50,051 nt of DNA from WJMT01 sp041686095 (lineage in GTDB: Bacteria > Acidobacteriota > Aminicenantia > Aminicenantales > Aminicenantaceae), in the NCBI GenBank assembly GCA_041686095.1, contig JAWLEN010000005.1, positions 1 through 50,051 on the forward strand, read 5' to 3'. Shown here piece by piece: positions 1-8,654 of the stretch (the first letter of the stretch is position 1; each line of letters opens with the position of its first letter). A program made the position numbers and the translations under genes. The notes below the pieces were generated by a model. It had not been told where the DNA came from and did not search any database. It worked only from the letters and a program-made list of their open reading frames with translations.

Positions 1-2
1 AC

Positions 3-227
3 CCTTCCTCTTTAAACAAAGTCCTTGGTGAATTGGGCCTGCCAAAACTCAAATCAGGCAATAAAGAACTTGCTTCGATCACAGGTTCCCGGAATGACAT
101 TTATTTGTACAGATGGGATGACTACCCTTCAGGCATTCTTATTATGGAAAGGACGACTTGCATTGATAGAAGTTCAGTAACCAGATATCATTGTCTTTCA
201 GTCATCACCCTTATTAACAGATATTAG
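3..227 (+). CDS. 3' end of an unrecognised protein, cut by the window edge
   Basis: One forward frame is open from the window edge to a TAG at 225-227. It encodes about 74 residues with stretches such as 'NDIYLYRWDDYPSGILIMERTT'. No family is recognised and the composition is only moderately protein-like. The stop is followed immediately by a perfect hairpin at 228-242, which mildly supports a genuine gene end. It would converge on the minus-strand gene that starts at 253. It may equally be a decayed fragment or a chance open frame. Confidence 0.3.
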   Translation, partial: PSSLNKVLGELGLPKLKSGNKELASITGSRNDIYLYRWDDYPSGILIMERTTCIDRSSVTRYHCLSVITLINRY

Positions 228-242
228 CCTGAATTATTCAGG
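228..242. terminator. Short perfect hairpin between convergent genes
   Basis: The sequence CCTGAA-TTA-TTCAGG is a perfect 6-bp stem with a 3-nt loop, directly after the stop at 225-227 and 11 bases before the end of the convergent PLP-enzyme gene. No T-tract follows on either strand, so it is a weak terminator candidate at best. The same stem recurs at 9951-9967. Confidence 0.3.
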
Positions 243-252
243 TTGTTCGAAT

Positions 253-1581
253 TTATTTAATGATATCTTCCCAAAGCTCTTTTCTGTAATCCTCCCTGTT
301 GATAACCTCGCAGTCATCAATGGTATCAACTTGAGAAGTGCTGTAAATCAGCTTTGCCATGAATCCAGGAGCTCTTCTTATTCCTTCACCAATATTGATG
401 ATAACAACATCGCCGTCTTTCAGCAGACCATCAGCCAAAGACTTAAAAAAGCCCCCTACAGCAATGGCTGCTGCCGGCCCTATTCTTACCGCTGACTCAT
501 AAGCCACTAAACGGGTCACTGGAATGGTGTCCACTTCAGGAAAATCATTGATCTCTCCACCACTCTCACGAACTAATTTGCTCACATAAGGATAAGTTTT
601 GGGATAACCTGTAGCCAATGTGGGGATTATGGTCTCGGGATCATGGTAAATTGGATAGGTTTTTTCCCATCCATCAGGAAATCCCTTTTTCTTAGCTTCA
701 GCCCAAGCATCTGCCATAGGAGAGCATTTATCGGTCTGAGTGAGAATAAACCGGGGCATTTTTTTAAAAAATCCCATGCCCTCAAGTTCTTTGCATGCTT
801 TGGCAATCCCCAGAGGTCCTGTTCCCCCACTTAAGGCCTGGATATAAACAGTAGGAAAATCCAACATCAGCCTCAACCACTCATAGACCATAGTTTTTTT
901 CGACTCAATGCGCATCGGATCAAAATTCCCAGCAGCCAGGAGTATTCCTTCTCTCTTGGAAAATTCAAGAGCCATCTCTTTGGCCGCTTGATAATCACCA
1001 TTTACCCTAAAAACCTTTTGTCCAAAACATCCTATCTCTGCTTCCTGAGCATGAGAAGCATTATTAGGAATAAAAGCATATAAAGTAATATCTGCTGCTG
1101 CCAGGTAACGAGCATAAGCTACTCCCACATTCCCTGTCGAAGCTGTCACATAAGTCTTAATATTGTTTTCTTTCAAAACACTGGCTATCATAGAACCCGC
1201 TAAGTCTTTAAAAGTGCCGGTGGCAAAATTATCATCATGTCTATGGGCAAATACTTTACATTTAATCCCATGTTTTTCTTCTGCAAACTTTTCTAAAAAA
1301 CGCCATCTGTCAATGGGCACAATTCCTTCTCCGCAACTGACTATATTATCTTTTTTATTAAGAGGCAGATAATCAAAGTATCTCCATAAACCTGAATAAT
1401 GAGTGTCTTTATCGTGGAGCAGGTCCTCGATGCCTGTCATTCCATCTATATAAACCACATCAGCTTTGTTATCCCCGCAGGAAGGACATCTTTGTCTGTT
1501 TTTAAACCATATGCCAAAGGTTTCTATTTCCTGTCCGCAACTATTGCATTTGAGGTAAAACTTTTTTTTCTTTTCACTCAT
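253..1581 (-). CDS. Threonine-synthase-like PLP enzyme (possible cysteate synthase)
   Basis: This 442-residue fold-type II PLP enzyme has an N-terminal zinc ribbon (C12-x2-C15 and C32-x2-C35). The PLP lysine is K125 in 'TGTFKDLAG', followed by the phosphate-binding 'TASTGNVG' and a glycine-rich 'SGGTGPLG' loop. The overall order matches threonine synthase, which makes threonine from O-phosphohomoserine. The usual 'GSFKDRG' is changed to 'GTFKDLA', so the substrate is uncertain. The start is supported by an AAAGGAGAAG ribosome site. It overlaps the end of the upstream CysH-type gene by 8 bp, so the two are translationally coupled. With a possible sulfite-producing partner, a cysteate synthase (O-phosphoserine plus sulfite) is an attractive alternative; that is inference. 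Plain threonine synthase remains possible. Confidence 0.75.
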   Translation of the reverse strand: MSEKKKKFYLKCNSCGQEIETFGIWFKNRQRCPSCGDNKADVVYIDGMTGIEDLLHDKDTHYSGLWRYFDYLPLNKKDNIVSCGEGIVPIDRWRFLEKFAEEKHGIKCKVFAHRHDDNFATGTFKDLAGSMIASVLKENNIKTYVTASTGNVGVAYARYLAAADITLYAFIPNNASHAQEAEIGCFGQKVFRVNGDYQAAKEMALEFSKREGILLAAGNFDPMRIESKKTMVYEWLRLMLDFPTVYIQALSGGTGPLGIAKACKELEGMGFFKKMPRFILTQTDKCSPMADAWAEAKKKGFPDGWEKTYPIYHDPETIIPTLATGYPKTYPYVSKLVRESGGEINDFPEVDTIPVTRLVAYESAVRIGPAAAIAVGGFFKSLADGLLKDGDVVIINIGEGIRRAPGFMAKLIYSTSQVDTIDDCEVINREDYRKELWEDIIK

Positions 1582-2332
1582 TTTTCTTCTCCTTTAGTTT
1601 GATTTGCTGAACCCAGGCCTCCTCTTCTTCTCTCACTAGATCAAGATGAAGACCGCACTCTGTTTTATCAATACCCGGCCACCGACCGCTCCTGGGTCTA
1701 TCTTCTAATATATTTCTTTTTGTGCATTCAGGAGGGAAACAACCGATAGAAGTATATCCCCTGTCATAAAGCGGATGAAAAGGCAGCTTTTTGGCATATA
1801 TATACTGCCATATTTTATGTCGGCTCCAATGAATCAATGGATGAATCCGAATGTATCCTTTTTTGTCGCGCATAAACATATCAAAGGATAATCTGTTGGA
1901 ATTCTGATCCTTCCTCACTGCAGACAACCAGGCTGAAATCTTTAATTTCTTTTTCAGTTTTTTTAAAGGCTCCACTTTATTCAACCGGCAGCATAAATCC
2001 GGATTGTTTTTATAAAGAGGTCCTTTGTTTTGATTCTGGGGATCATTTTTCTTTTTGGCGGACCTGACGGTCTTTACATTCAAATTCCATTCATGGATCA
2101 ACCTGTCCCTAAACTCCAAAGTTTCAGGAAAATGATAACCCGTATCTATAAAATAAATAGGAAAATCAGGTTGGATTTTCTTTATCATGTCTATCAATAC
2201 TACCCCCGATGCTTGGAAGGAAGATGTCATCGCTGCATCTGGATAAATATTTTCAATAACCCAGCCAAGTATGTCTTCGCACCTTGCGTACCTGAACTGC
2301 ATATTGAGCTTTGTAAGGTCATACTCTTTCAT
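1574..2332 (-). CDS. CysH-type sulfonucleotide (APS/PAPS) reductase with altered cluster motif
   Basis: This 252-residue PAPS reductase-family protein carries the N-terminal PP-loop 'SSFQASG', the 'FIDTGYHFPET' motif, tandem C114-C115, and a C-terminal 'ECGLH' with the redox cysteine C226. The family reduces activated sulfate (APS or PAPS) to sulfite with thioredoxin. The CC pair is typical of the iron-sulfur APS-reductase branch. In that branch the second cluster pair is CxxC, in a 'GCxPCT' context. Here it reads GCFPPECT, that is C198-x4-C203, a two-residue insertion that is unusual. The neighbouring codons are intact, so it does not look like a sequencing slip. No obvious Shine-Dalgarno precedes the ATG. 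It is the first gene of a two-gene operon with the PLP enzyme, which suggests that sulfite is the shared intermediate. Confidence 0.75.
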   Translation of the reverse strand: MKEYDLTKLNMQFRYARCEDILGWVIENIYPDAAMTSSFQASGVVLIDMIKKIQPDFPIYFIDTGYHFPETLEFRDRLIHEWNLNVKTVRSAKKKNDPQNQNKGPLYKNNPDLCCRLNKVEPLKKLKKKLKISAWLSAVRKDQNSNRLSFDMFMRDKKGYIRIHPLIHWSRHKIWQYIYAKKLPFHPLYDRGYTSIGCFPPECTKRNILEDRPRSGRWPGIDKTECGLHLDLVREEEEAWVQQIKLKEKKNE

Positions 2333-2419
2333 TTTCTAAAAGAGAATACACTTTTCCCTTTTTTTGTTCAAGAATTTTTATGCTTGTATAATTCTTAAAG
2401 TGAAGAGTTTTTTGGGAAT

Positions 2420-3742
2420 CTAAAGTCCGGAAACCACCATGTCTTCAAAAACAAGACTGGGGGTGCGTCGAGAGGAATAAATCCAAGGATCATCAGCTGT
2501 TTCAATCAACCTCTGCCAGAATTGAAGATGGTTCCCAGCAATATTCATTTCAGATACAGCCTGAACCGGTTGACCATTTTCGAATAACTGACCTATGATC
2601 CCCATGGAAGCATCGCCAGTGGTTGGATTTGAGTTCCCGCCGATAAATCCAGTGATGAAGATTCCTCTATTCAAGTCCTTCATTATTTCTTGAACAGAGC
2701 GTTTCCCTGGGGGGATTATAAGGTTGGATGGAGCTCCAGTGGTGGGTTCCCAACCCAATTTCCGGCTGTAGTACCAGTCGATATAGAATTCTTTTAAATC
2801 ACCCGCATCAACCATCGTCCTTTTTTTAGCAGCAAATCCATCTCCATCAAAGAGCCGGCTCCCCAGGCCTCCCTTAATAAAAGGATCATCTATGATGGTG
2901 AAGTGTTGGCTGCCCACATTCTTTTCTTTTTTATCTGCAAGAAATGACCTTTTCTGCTGGATGCTGCTTCCATGCATAGCAGCGAGGAATCCTCCGAGCA
3001 ATCGAGAGACTTGTCTGTTTTCCAGCACAACCGGAAATTTTTCTGTCTTGATTTTTCTGGCTCCCAGTAAGTTAAGGGTGCACTCAGCAGCTTCTTTTCC
3101 CACCTGCTCCGGCTTTGGCATTTCTTTTCTATTGGTACAAACAACAAAGCTGTAATCACTAGGGCGACGATCTCCTTCATCTTTAGCGGTCATAGAAGCC
3201 ACTGCCACATAGATAGTCGCCTCGCTGTATCCTTCAAAACCATTGCTAGCCAAAAGGACTTCTTCCACATAACTGTCCTGTTCTTCTGCAGTAACAGAAA
3301 TGACTTTATCTCCGCCTTTTTCAAGGCAGGATTCCTCAATATCTTGAACCATCTTGTGTCTATCTTCGGGGCTGAAATTTTTATATTCAGGATCAACCAA
3401 CCGTAAATCTTTATCTTCTCTTCCTTTATAATACTTTGGATCTGGAAGGGTTCTGTATGGGTCTTCAGCAAGAAGCTTTGTGGCAGAGACTGCATTGGAG
3501 ATAAAGTCTTTTACGGCTGTCTTGCGCAGATCTGAGGTGCTTTGAGCTGAATATCTTCCGTTGACATAGACTTCAATGCTGAGTCCTCGCGTGGAAGCTT
3601 CTTTTATATTTTCAGGTTTTCTGTTTCTGTAGCTTATTTCAACCAGGCGCTGATTGCTGATTTGGACTCGACAGTCATCAGCACCCGAAGATTTTGCTGT
3701 TTTGATGGACCAATCTGCTAAATCATAGAGTTCCTTGTTCAT
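2420..3742 (-). CDS. TldE/PmbA-family protease subunit
   Basis: This 440-residue protein has the layout of the TldD/PmbA (U62) family: an N-terminal domain with 'GADDCRVQIS' and a C-terminal half with 'GDFASMGI'-like segments ('TTGDASMGIIGQLFENGQP'). It lacks the HExxxH zinc site, as expected for the TldE partner. TldE and TldD form a heterodimer that degrades unfolded peptides and, in some bacteria, matures peptide products such as microcin B17. The start has a good AAAGGAGAAAACAA site. The TldD gene ends 13 bases upstream, so both are probably one transcript. No peptide-product cluster lies next to it, so a general peptide-cleanup role is the safer reading. Confidence 0.88.
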   Translation of the reverse strand: MNKELYDLADWSIKTAKSSGADDCRVQISNQRLVEISYRNRKPENIKEASTRGLSIEVYVNGRYSAQSTSDLRKTAVKDFISNAVSATKLLAEDPYRTLPDPKYYKGREDKDLRLVDPEYKNFSPEDRHKMVQDIEESCLEKGGDKVISVTAEEQDSYVEEVLLASNGFEGYSEATIYVAVASMTAKDEGDRRPSDYSFVVCTNRKEMPKPEQVGKEAAECTLNLLGARKIKTEKFPVVLENRQVSRLLGGFLAAMHGSSIQQKRSFLADKKEKNVGSQHFTIIDDPFIKGGLGSRLFDGDGFAAKKRTMVDAGDLKEFYIDWYYSRKLGWEPTTGAPSNLIIPPGKRSVQEIMKDLNRGIFITGFIGGNSNPTTGDASMGIIGQLFENGQPVQAVSEMNIAGNHLQFWQRLIETADDPWIYSSRRTPSLVFEDMVVSGL

Positions 3743-3755
3743 TTGTTTTCTCCTT

Positions 3756-5147
3756 TCAACCTCTCACGCCGCCCACAGTCAGCGATTTTACAAGACAGGT
3801 CGGCTGGCCAAAACCCGCAGGCACAGCCTGCCCTCCTTTACCACAGGCTCCTCCCCCTCCTTTTGCCATTTCAAAATCACTCGCGACCATGGTTATGTTT
3901 CTTAACATTTTGGGTCCGTTTCCCATAATGTTAATATCCTTGATCGGAGCTGTGCATTTCCCGTTTTCAATCAATCGACCTTGGGATACATAAAAGGCGA
4001 AATCACCTTCTCCTATTTTTACCTGCCCGTTGCTCACATCCCTAACATAGATCCCTTTTCCCGCTTCTCTGATCACCTCCTCCGGAGAAGAAGGTCCCGC
4101 CAGCATATAGGTATTTCTCATGCGGGGCTGAACATAGTGCTGATAGCTCTGACGCCGACCATTGCCCGTGGGTTTGACTTTATAAAAGCGAGCTGAAATT
4201 TTATCATGCATGTAGCTTGACAGAATTCCCTTATCCACCAGCACTGTTTTTTGACCCGGAGTGGCTTCATCGTCAAAATTGATGGAACCGGGTAGATGAG
4301 GAACCGTTCCGTCATCAACAATGGTCACCATGGGTTCAGCCACTCTTTTTCCCATCATGGTGCAGTAGGTTGATTCTTTCTTTCGGTTAAAATCTGCTTC
4401 CATGCCGTGACCGATAGCCTCATGAAGCAGGACTCCAGTGACTCCTGGTCCGAGCACAACAGGAATCTCTCCTGCAGGAGGCTGGACCGCGTCAAAGAGA
4501 ACAACAGTCCGCTCTACGGCTTCTTTGGCCACTTCATTCACCACGGATTCCGAATAATAAGAAAAATCCTTTCGTCCTCCCAGATTCCATCCAGCTCTTT
4601 CTCGCTTTCCGTTCTTCTCAGCAGTCACACTTGCGTTTAAGTAGTTACGTGGCTGAAGGTCCTCAGCTTTGATTCCTTCGCTGGTCACCACCAGGATTCG
4701 CTTCTGCTGGTCATAAAAAGAAGCATTGACCTTGACCACTAATGGAGAGAGCGCAAAAGCTTTATCATTCACTGACTGGACAAGAGGAAGCTTTGATTCA
4801 AGGGGAACTGAAGTCAGTAAAGATTTGAGAGGATAGTAATTTTCTGTTTTTAGATCCACGAATTTTCCTGAAAAAGCCTTTCCCTCGCCACTTGCAATGG
4901 TGGCAGAGGTAGCGGCTGCTTTGAGCATTGACTTTTCAGTCAGGTCTTGAGTGAATCCATACCCTACCTGATCCCCTTTGACGGTTCTGATTCCCACACC
5001 CAAAGACACATCACTGTAGGCTCTGTTGACCTTTCCATCTTCAAGTATGACCCAGTTGCTTATGGAGTGCTCAAAGAAAAGATCGGCAAAATCCCCGCCT
5101 TTTGACAGAGCTTCCGCCAGGACTTTTCTATAGATTTGGTCACTCAT
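3756..5147 (-). CDS. tldD: TldD metalloprotease subunit
   Basis: This is the catalytic partner of the TldE gene downstream. It contains the zinc motif HEAIGH at residues 242-247 of this model, in 'GVTGVLLHEAIGHGMEADF', and the C-terminal glycine-rich 'MAKGGGGACGKGGQ' typical of TldD. The frame is open further upstream to an ATG at 5225. I prefer the ATG at 5147 ('MSDQIYRKVLAEAL'), because homologous TldD proteins begin just before the 'GGDFADLFFE' helix and the extra 26 residues have no family match. Neither start has a strong ribosome site. The protein is cytosolic, with no signal peptide. A TATAAT hexamer lies on this strand at 5263-5268. Confidence 0.9.
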   Translation of the reverse strand: MSDQIYRKVLAEALSKGGDFADLFFEHSISNWVILEDGKVNRAYSDVSLGVGIRTVKGDQVGYGFTQDLTEKSMLKAAATSATIASGEGKAFSGKFVDLKTENYYPLKSLLTSVPLESKLPLVQSVNDKAFALSPLVVKVNASFYDQQKRILVVTSEGIKAEDLQPRNYLNASVTAEKNGKRERAGWNLGGRKDFSYYSESVVNEVAKEAVERTVVLFDAVQPPAGEIPVVLGPGVTGVLLHEAIGHGMEADFNRKKESTYCTMMGKRVAEPMVTIVDDGTVPHLPGSINFDDEATPGQKTVLVDKGILSSYMHDKISARFYKVKPTGNGRRQSYQHYVQPRMRNTYMLAGPSSPEEVIREAGKGIYVRDVSNGQVKIGEGDFAFYVSQGRLIENGKCTAPIKDINIMGNGPKMLRNITMVASDFEMAKGGGGACGKGGQAVPAGFGQPTCLVKSLTVGGVRG

Positions 5148-5262
5148 CCCAAATTCGTTTTCAAAATAACCTGGGGAATCTGCCCGGGCAAGATGGTACC
5201 ATCTCATAAAATTTTCACAAATCATACCTTTATCAACAAAATCCCCATTTTTCCCGACTCTA

Positions 5263-5291
5263 ATTATACGATATCCTTAAAAAAAAGAGAA
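5263..5291 (-). promoter_or_regulatory. Candidate promoter for the tldD-tldE operon
   Basis: Read on the minus strand, an exact TATAAT (5268-5263) is preceded at 17 bp by TTCTCT (5291-5286), which matches the -35 consensus only in part. It sits 40 to 120 bases upstream of the two possible tldD starts. Confidence 0.4.
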
Positions 5292-5308
5292 CCTCCTTTA
5301 TGACATTG

Positions 5309-5525
5309 GAAGCATTTCCAAAACCATGATACGCGTGAAGTATAATGTTTATTAAGGGGAGAGGGCAAGGGATGAGGAATCCCCTGTGAGGGCGGAGCGG
5401 GCATGGTTCCTCTTTAGAGGAGAGCGAAGCCCGAACCGGGAGAGAGATTCATCGCTGGTGAATCGAGCGGGTGACGAATCCCTTGCCCTTCCCCTTATCC
5501 TCTATCACGGTTTTAGAAATACTTC
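5309..5525. repeat. MITE-like hairpin element, copy A (217 bp)
   Basis: The ends are 22-bp imperfect inverted repeats (5309-5330 and 5504-5525, three mismatches), with outer sequence GAAGCATTTCCAAAACCATGAT. Inside the left end lies an 'AATGTTTATTAAGGGGAGAG' block nearly identical to copy B at 14129-14257. The core holds further foldable GC-rich segments, including 23 bases (5460-5482) identical to 43286-43308. It encodes no protein. TATGAC occurs just outside both ends (5299-5304 and 5527-5532), which could be a target duplication, although it lies asymmetrically (four bases from the left end, one from the right). Best read as a non-autonomous mobile element; the transposase family is unknown. 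Confidence 0.75.
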
Positions 5526-5600
5526 CTATGACCTTCAATCAACAATAAGCATCCCTTTTTTTGAATAGAATATGTTCTCCTTGAAAGAAAAGGGCTTGGA

Positions 5601-5629
5601 TTGAATAAAACCATAGATTAATATAAAAT
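5601..5629 (+). promoter_or_regulatory. Sigma-70-type promoter for the DAK2-DegV gene
   Basis: TTGAAT (5601-5606), a 17-bp spacer and TAAAAT (5624-5629) lie 37 bases upstream of the ATG at 5667. A GAGAAG ribosome site follows. Spacing and hexamers are good; there is no operator-like repeat. Confidence 0.5.
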
Positions 5630-5666
5630 CTATAGTCAAAATATATTTAACAGAGAAGATTTTTCG

Positions 5667-7445
5667 ATGCCTATAAAATACATAAACGGGAATCGGCTTT
5701 ACAATGCCTTTCTTGCAGGCGGAGAGGCTGTGATCAACGACCAAAATTATCTTAATAAAATCAATGTTTTCCCTGTCCCAGATTCTGACACAGGCACCAA
5801 TATGGCTTCCACCATGCATTCTATCATCCAAGGGGCTGTCCGAAATCCTTCTCTGAAGAAAACTCTGGACTCCATTGCTGAGGCAGCCATCTACGGAGCC
5901 CGAGGAAATTCCGGCCTTATTTTTGCTCAGTTTATCCATGGGGTCAACAAGGAAATAAGACAGGAAATGAAAGCCTCGACCCATAGTTTCGGAGAATCAG
6001 TGAAAAAAGCAATAAAACACACTTATAAATCTATTGTCAATCCAGTGGAAGGAACCATGCTCACAGTGATGAAGGACTGGGCTGAAGCTGTGTATAATTA
6101 CAGGACCCAAACCAATGACTTCTATGAACTATTCTCCCTGTCTCTTCCTGAAGCTAAAAGATCTCTCAAAGAAACTCCTAAAAAACTCTCTATTCTTGCC
6201 AAAAAAGGAGTCGTTGATGCCGGCGCTAAAGGATTTGTGGATTTCCTGGAAGGAATTGTCCAATTCATAAAAAAAGGAAGGTTAAAAAGTATTTCAAAGC
6301 CCAAAATCCAATGGGAAGACACTCCTATTCATTCACACTCAGATCGAAATTCCATTGGAGAAAGATACTGCACTGAAGCCCTTTTAACAGGCAGTCATAT
6401 TGACCTTGATAGTCTCAGAAAAGACATTCGAGAATTTGGAAACTCAGCCATTGTGGCAGGTTCAGAGACCAAAGCCAGAATACACATTCACACTGATCAT
6501 CCTGAAAGGCTCTTCTCAAAAGTCAAGGATTACGGCTCTATCATCAACATAAAAGCCGATGACATGGTCAAACAATTTGAAGTCAGCCATAATAGAAAAG
6601 CAGACATAGCTCTAGTGACAGATTCAGCCTGTGATATTCCCACTGAGACCTTAGACCAACACCAGATTCATGTGGTTCCTCTGAATCTGCATTTCGGAGA
6701 CAGTGTGTTCCTGGATAAAGTCACTATCAATCCCAATCAGTTCTACAACCTGCTTAAAACGCAAAAGCAGCACCCCACCAGCTCCCAACCTTCGCCAAAG
6801 ACCGTACAGAATTTATTCTCTTTTTTGTCCACTCATTACGATTCAATCATTGCTGTATCTATCTCCAGCAAACTCAGCGGAGTCTATGAACAATTTATGA
6901 ACGCCGCAGCACAGATCAAAGATAAAAATATCCGCATCATCGATTCAAAACAATTGTCAGCATCCCAAGGTCTCATCGTGCTTAAAATCGCTGAGGAAAT
7001 CCAACAAGGAAGCAGCTTCGAGCAGATCACAGAATCAGTGGACCAATGGATTAAAAAAACAAAAATTCTTGTTGACATCCACACTCTAAAATATATGGTG
7101 CGGGGAGGCCGGGTGAGTCCTTTGAAAGGATTTCTGGCGAAAACATTGAATCTCAAGCCCATTATCTCTCTGGATGAACAGGGAAAGGCCACAGCTTTTG
7201 GAAAGTCATTCAGCCGAAAAAGCAATATGAAAAAAATCATTAAAGAAGTTAAATTCCTGCACAAGACCCAAGGAATCTGGAATTACGCTGTGGTTCATGC
7301 TCAGGCCCCAAAAAGAGCTGATTCCTATGCTGAAAATCTATATCAAGAGTTGGGCATAAAACCCGTCTACATCGTCGATATTTCTCCTGTGGTGGGTGTT
7401 CACAATGGTTTGGGAACGGTAGCGATCGCTGTGATGACCCTTTAG
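5667..7445 (+). CDS. FakA-FakB fusion: DAK2 kinase domain joined to DegV fatty-acid-binding domain
   Basis: This is a 592-residue fusion. Residues 1 to about 200 form a DAK2 nucleotide-binding domain with 'NVFPVPDSDTGTNM' (metal-binding D39 and D41, where the usual sequence is PDGDTGTN) and 'GARGNSG'. Residues of about 205-305 match the middle domain of FakA ('CTEALLTG', 'RIHIHTD'). From about residue 312 to the end is a DegV domain with 'VTDSACDIP' and 'TSQPSP', the fatty-acid-binding subunit FakB. In Firmicutes, FakA phosphorylates fatty acids held by a separate FakB, so exogenous fatty acids can enter phospholipids. Here kinase and carrier are one chain and the FakA C-terminal domain is missing. 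Cytosolic; a single-gene transcript with its own promoter. Confidence 0.85.
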   Translation: MPIKYINGNRLYNAFLAGGEAVINDQNYLNKINVFPVPDSDTGTNMASTMHSIIQGAVRNPSLKKTLDSIAEAAIYGARGNSGLIFAQFIHGVNKEIRQEMKASTHSFGESVKKAIKHTYKSIVNPVEGTMLTVMKDWAEAVYNYRTQTNDFYELFSLSLPEAKRSLKETPKKLSILAKKGVVDAGAKGFVDFLEGIVQFIKKGRLKSISKPKIQWEDTPIHSHSDRNSIGERYCTEALLTGSHIDLDSLRKDIREFGNSAIVAGSETKARIHIHTDHPERLFSKVKDYGSIINIKADDMVKQFEVSHNRKADIALVTDSACDIPTETLDQHQIHVVPLNLHFGDSVFLDKVTINPNQFYNLLKTQKQHPTSSQPSPKTVQNLFSFLSTHYDSIIAVSISSKLSGVYEQFMNAAAQIKDKNIRIIDSKQLSASQGLIVLKIAEEIQQGSSFEQITESVDQWIKKTKILVDIHTLKYMVRGGRVSPLKGFLAKTLNLKPIISLDEQGKATAFGKSFSRKSNMKKIIKEVKFLHKTQGIWNYAVVHAQAPKRADSYAENLYQELGIKPVYIVDISPVVGVHNGLGTVAIAVMTL

Positions 7446-7500
7446 ATCAAATGGTTTTAAATAGATCCCCACATCCTTCTTCATACTGGGACAACTTCTC

Positions 7501-8529
7501 CTAATCTCTCAGACTAAGAGGCTTTCCGGAAAGGCTCAGAAACTGCTCTAGCTCTGTATATGTTTTTGCCAGGCAGCAGACCGTGCTGACATTAGGATTA
7601 TCCAGCACAAATCTTATGGCCGCGGCTTTGATTTCCTCAGGATTTTCCAGATTATGCTTTTGAATAAAATCCTCGGCGCGGTCAACCTTTTCCTTATACC
7701 TCTTCAATCCATCGGCATAAAGAGGATTCACTTCTTTGTTTTCTTTCTGCATCCTCTCTACGCTGTTTTTTAGATTGTAATATATGGCTACAGGTGTGGC
7801 CTTCATGATAGCGGTCCCGATATTCTTCTGCCTGCAGACCTCCAAGACTTTCTCGGATTGGTCCATCTTTAGAAAGTTATAAGCCATAAGAAAAACATCA
7901 AAACGGCCGTCTTCTGCAGCCGAAAGTAGCACTTTCTCCATAGTCTCTGCAGGGTCTCTAAACCAGAAAGAACCATGATTGGAAACTCCCACAAACCTGA
8001 CTCTCCCCTCAGCTTTGAGCTCGCTCATGGCCTCGTGGAAACCAGGTGTTTTGAGTGTTTCAACTGTCTCAGCCATATGTATCATGATGCAGTCCACATA
8101 ATCTGTGTCCAGCTCCTGCAGGCATTTTCTGGCACGTCTGAGAAATCCCTGTTTGGATTTGTCTTTGAGAATCTGGATTTTGGTAGTGATAAAAATTGAT
8201 TGTCTGTCTCTCCCTTTTATAGCTTCTCCCACCACTTTATGGTGTCCCGGATACTGTTCTGCTGTATCGATATAGTTCACACCGGCGTCAAGTGCGGTTC
8301 CGAGAACTCCTTTATCCTGGATAGAACCGGCTCCGATATCCGAGACCCTAAAATTTGTGCGTCCCAAAGTCCGGTATTTTCTCACAGAGGGAAACGAAGT
8401 ATCCTGGTCAGGAGAATAGTCTTTATTTGTTTGGGACAGCCTGCTTCTCATAGAGGCTCCCGCGCCCAAAACACCAAAAGCCGAAGACTTTAAAAAACTT
8501 CTTCTATTTAAAATTTTTTTATTATCCAT
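7501..8529 (-). CDS. Tat-exported aldo/keto reductase
   Basis: This 342-residue protein begins with a twin-arginine signal ('NRRSFLKSSAFGVLGAG', arginines 9-10). A single aldo/keto reductase barrel follows, with the catalytic residues in 'DTAEQYPG' (Asp and Tyr), 'TTKI' (Lys) and 'CIMIHM' (His). The family reduces carbonyls with NADPH. The Tat signal implies folding with cofactor in the cytoplasm before export. The substrate cannot be read from sequence. A GGAGGAG ribosome site supports the ATG. It converges with the DAK2-DegV gene and diverges from the DctM-like gene. Confidence 0.85.
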   Translation of the reverse strand: MDNKKILNRRSFLKSSAFGVLGAGASMRSRLSQTNKDYSPDQDTSFPSVRKYRTLGRTNFRVSDIGAGSIQDKGVLGTALDAGVNYIDTAEQYPGHHKVVGEAIKGRDRQSIFITTKIQILKDKSKQGFLRRARKCLQELDTDYVDCIMIHMAETVETLKTPGFHEAMSELKAEGRVRFVGVSNHGSFWFRDPAETMEKVLLSAAEDGRFDVFLMAYNFLKMDQSEKVLEVCRQKNIGTAIMKATPVAIYYNLKNSVERMQKENKEVNPLYADGLKRYKEKVDRAEDFIQKHNLENPEEIKAAAIRFVLDNPNVSTVCCLAKTYTELEQFLSLSGKPLSLRD

Positions 8530-8654
8530 AACTCCTCCGTCAGTTCAAATTGAATTCATTCTAACGGTAAAGTCATATCTCTTCAACCTGTTTTTACATA
8601 AGAATCTTTTATTATTGATTTTTCTTAACCTTTCCAATAAATTATTATCTTTAA

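Noticed and set aside
2420..5147. TldD/TldE as part of a microcin-like peptide cluster
   Set aside because: No precursor peptide, cyclodehydratase or exporter lies nearby, and the PqqD-like gene is 30 kb away. A general proteolysis role is simpler.
5299..5532. TATGAC on both sides of copy A as a target-site duplication
   Set aside because: Not listed as a feature: it lies asymmetrically about the ends, is only 6 bases, and copy B shows no comparable flanking duplication.
5386..5568. 60-codon frame inside hairpin copy A
   Set aside because: It is read from the GC-rich arms of the repeat, is not kept in copy B and has no ribosome site.
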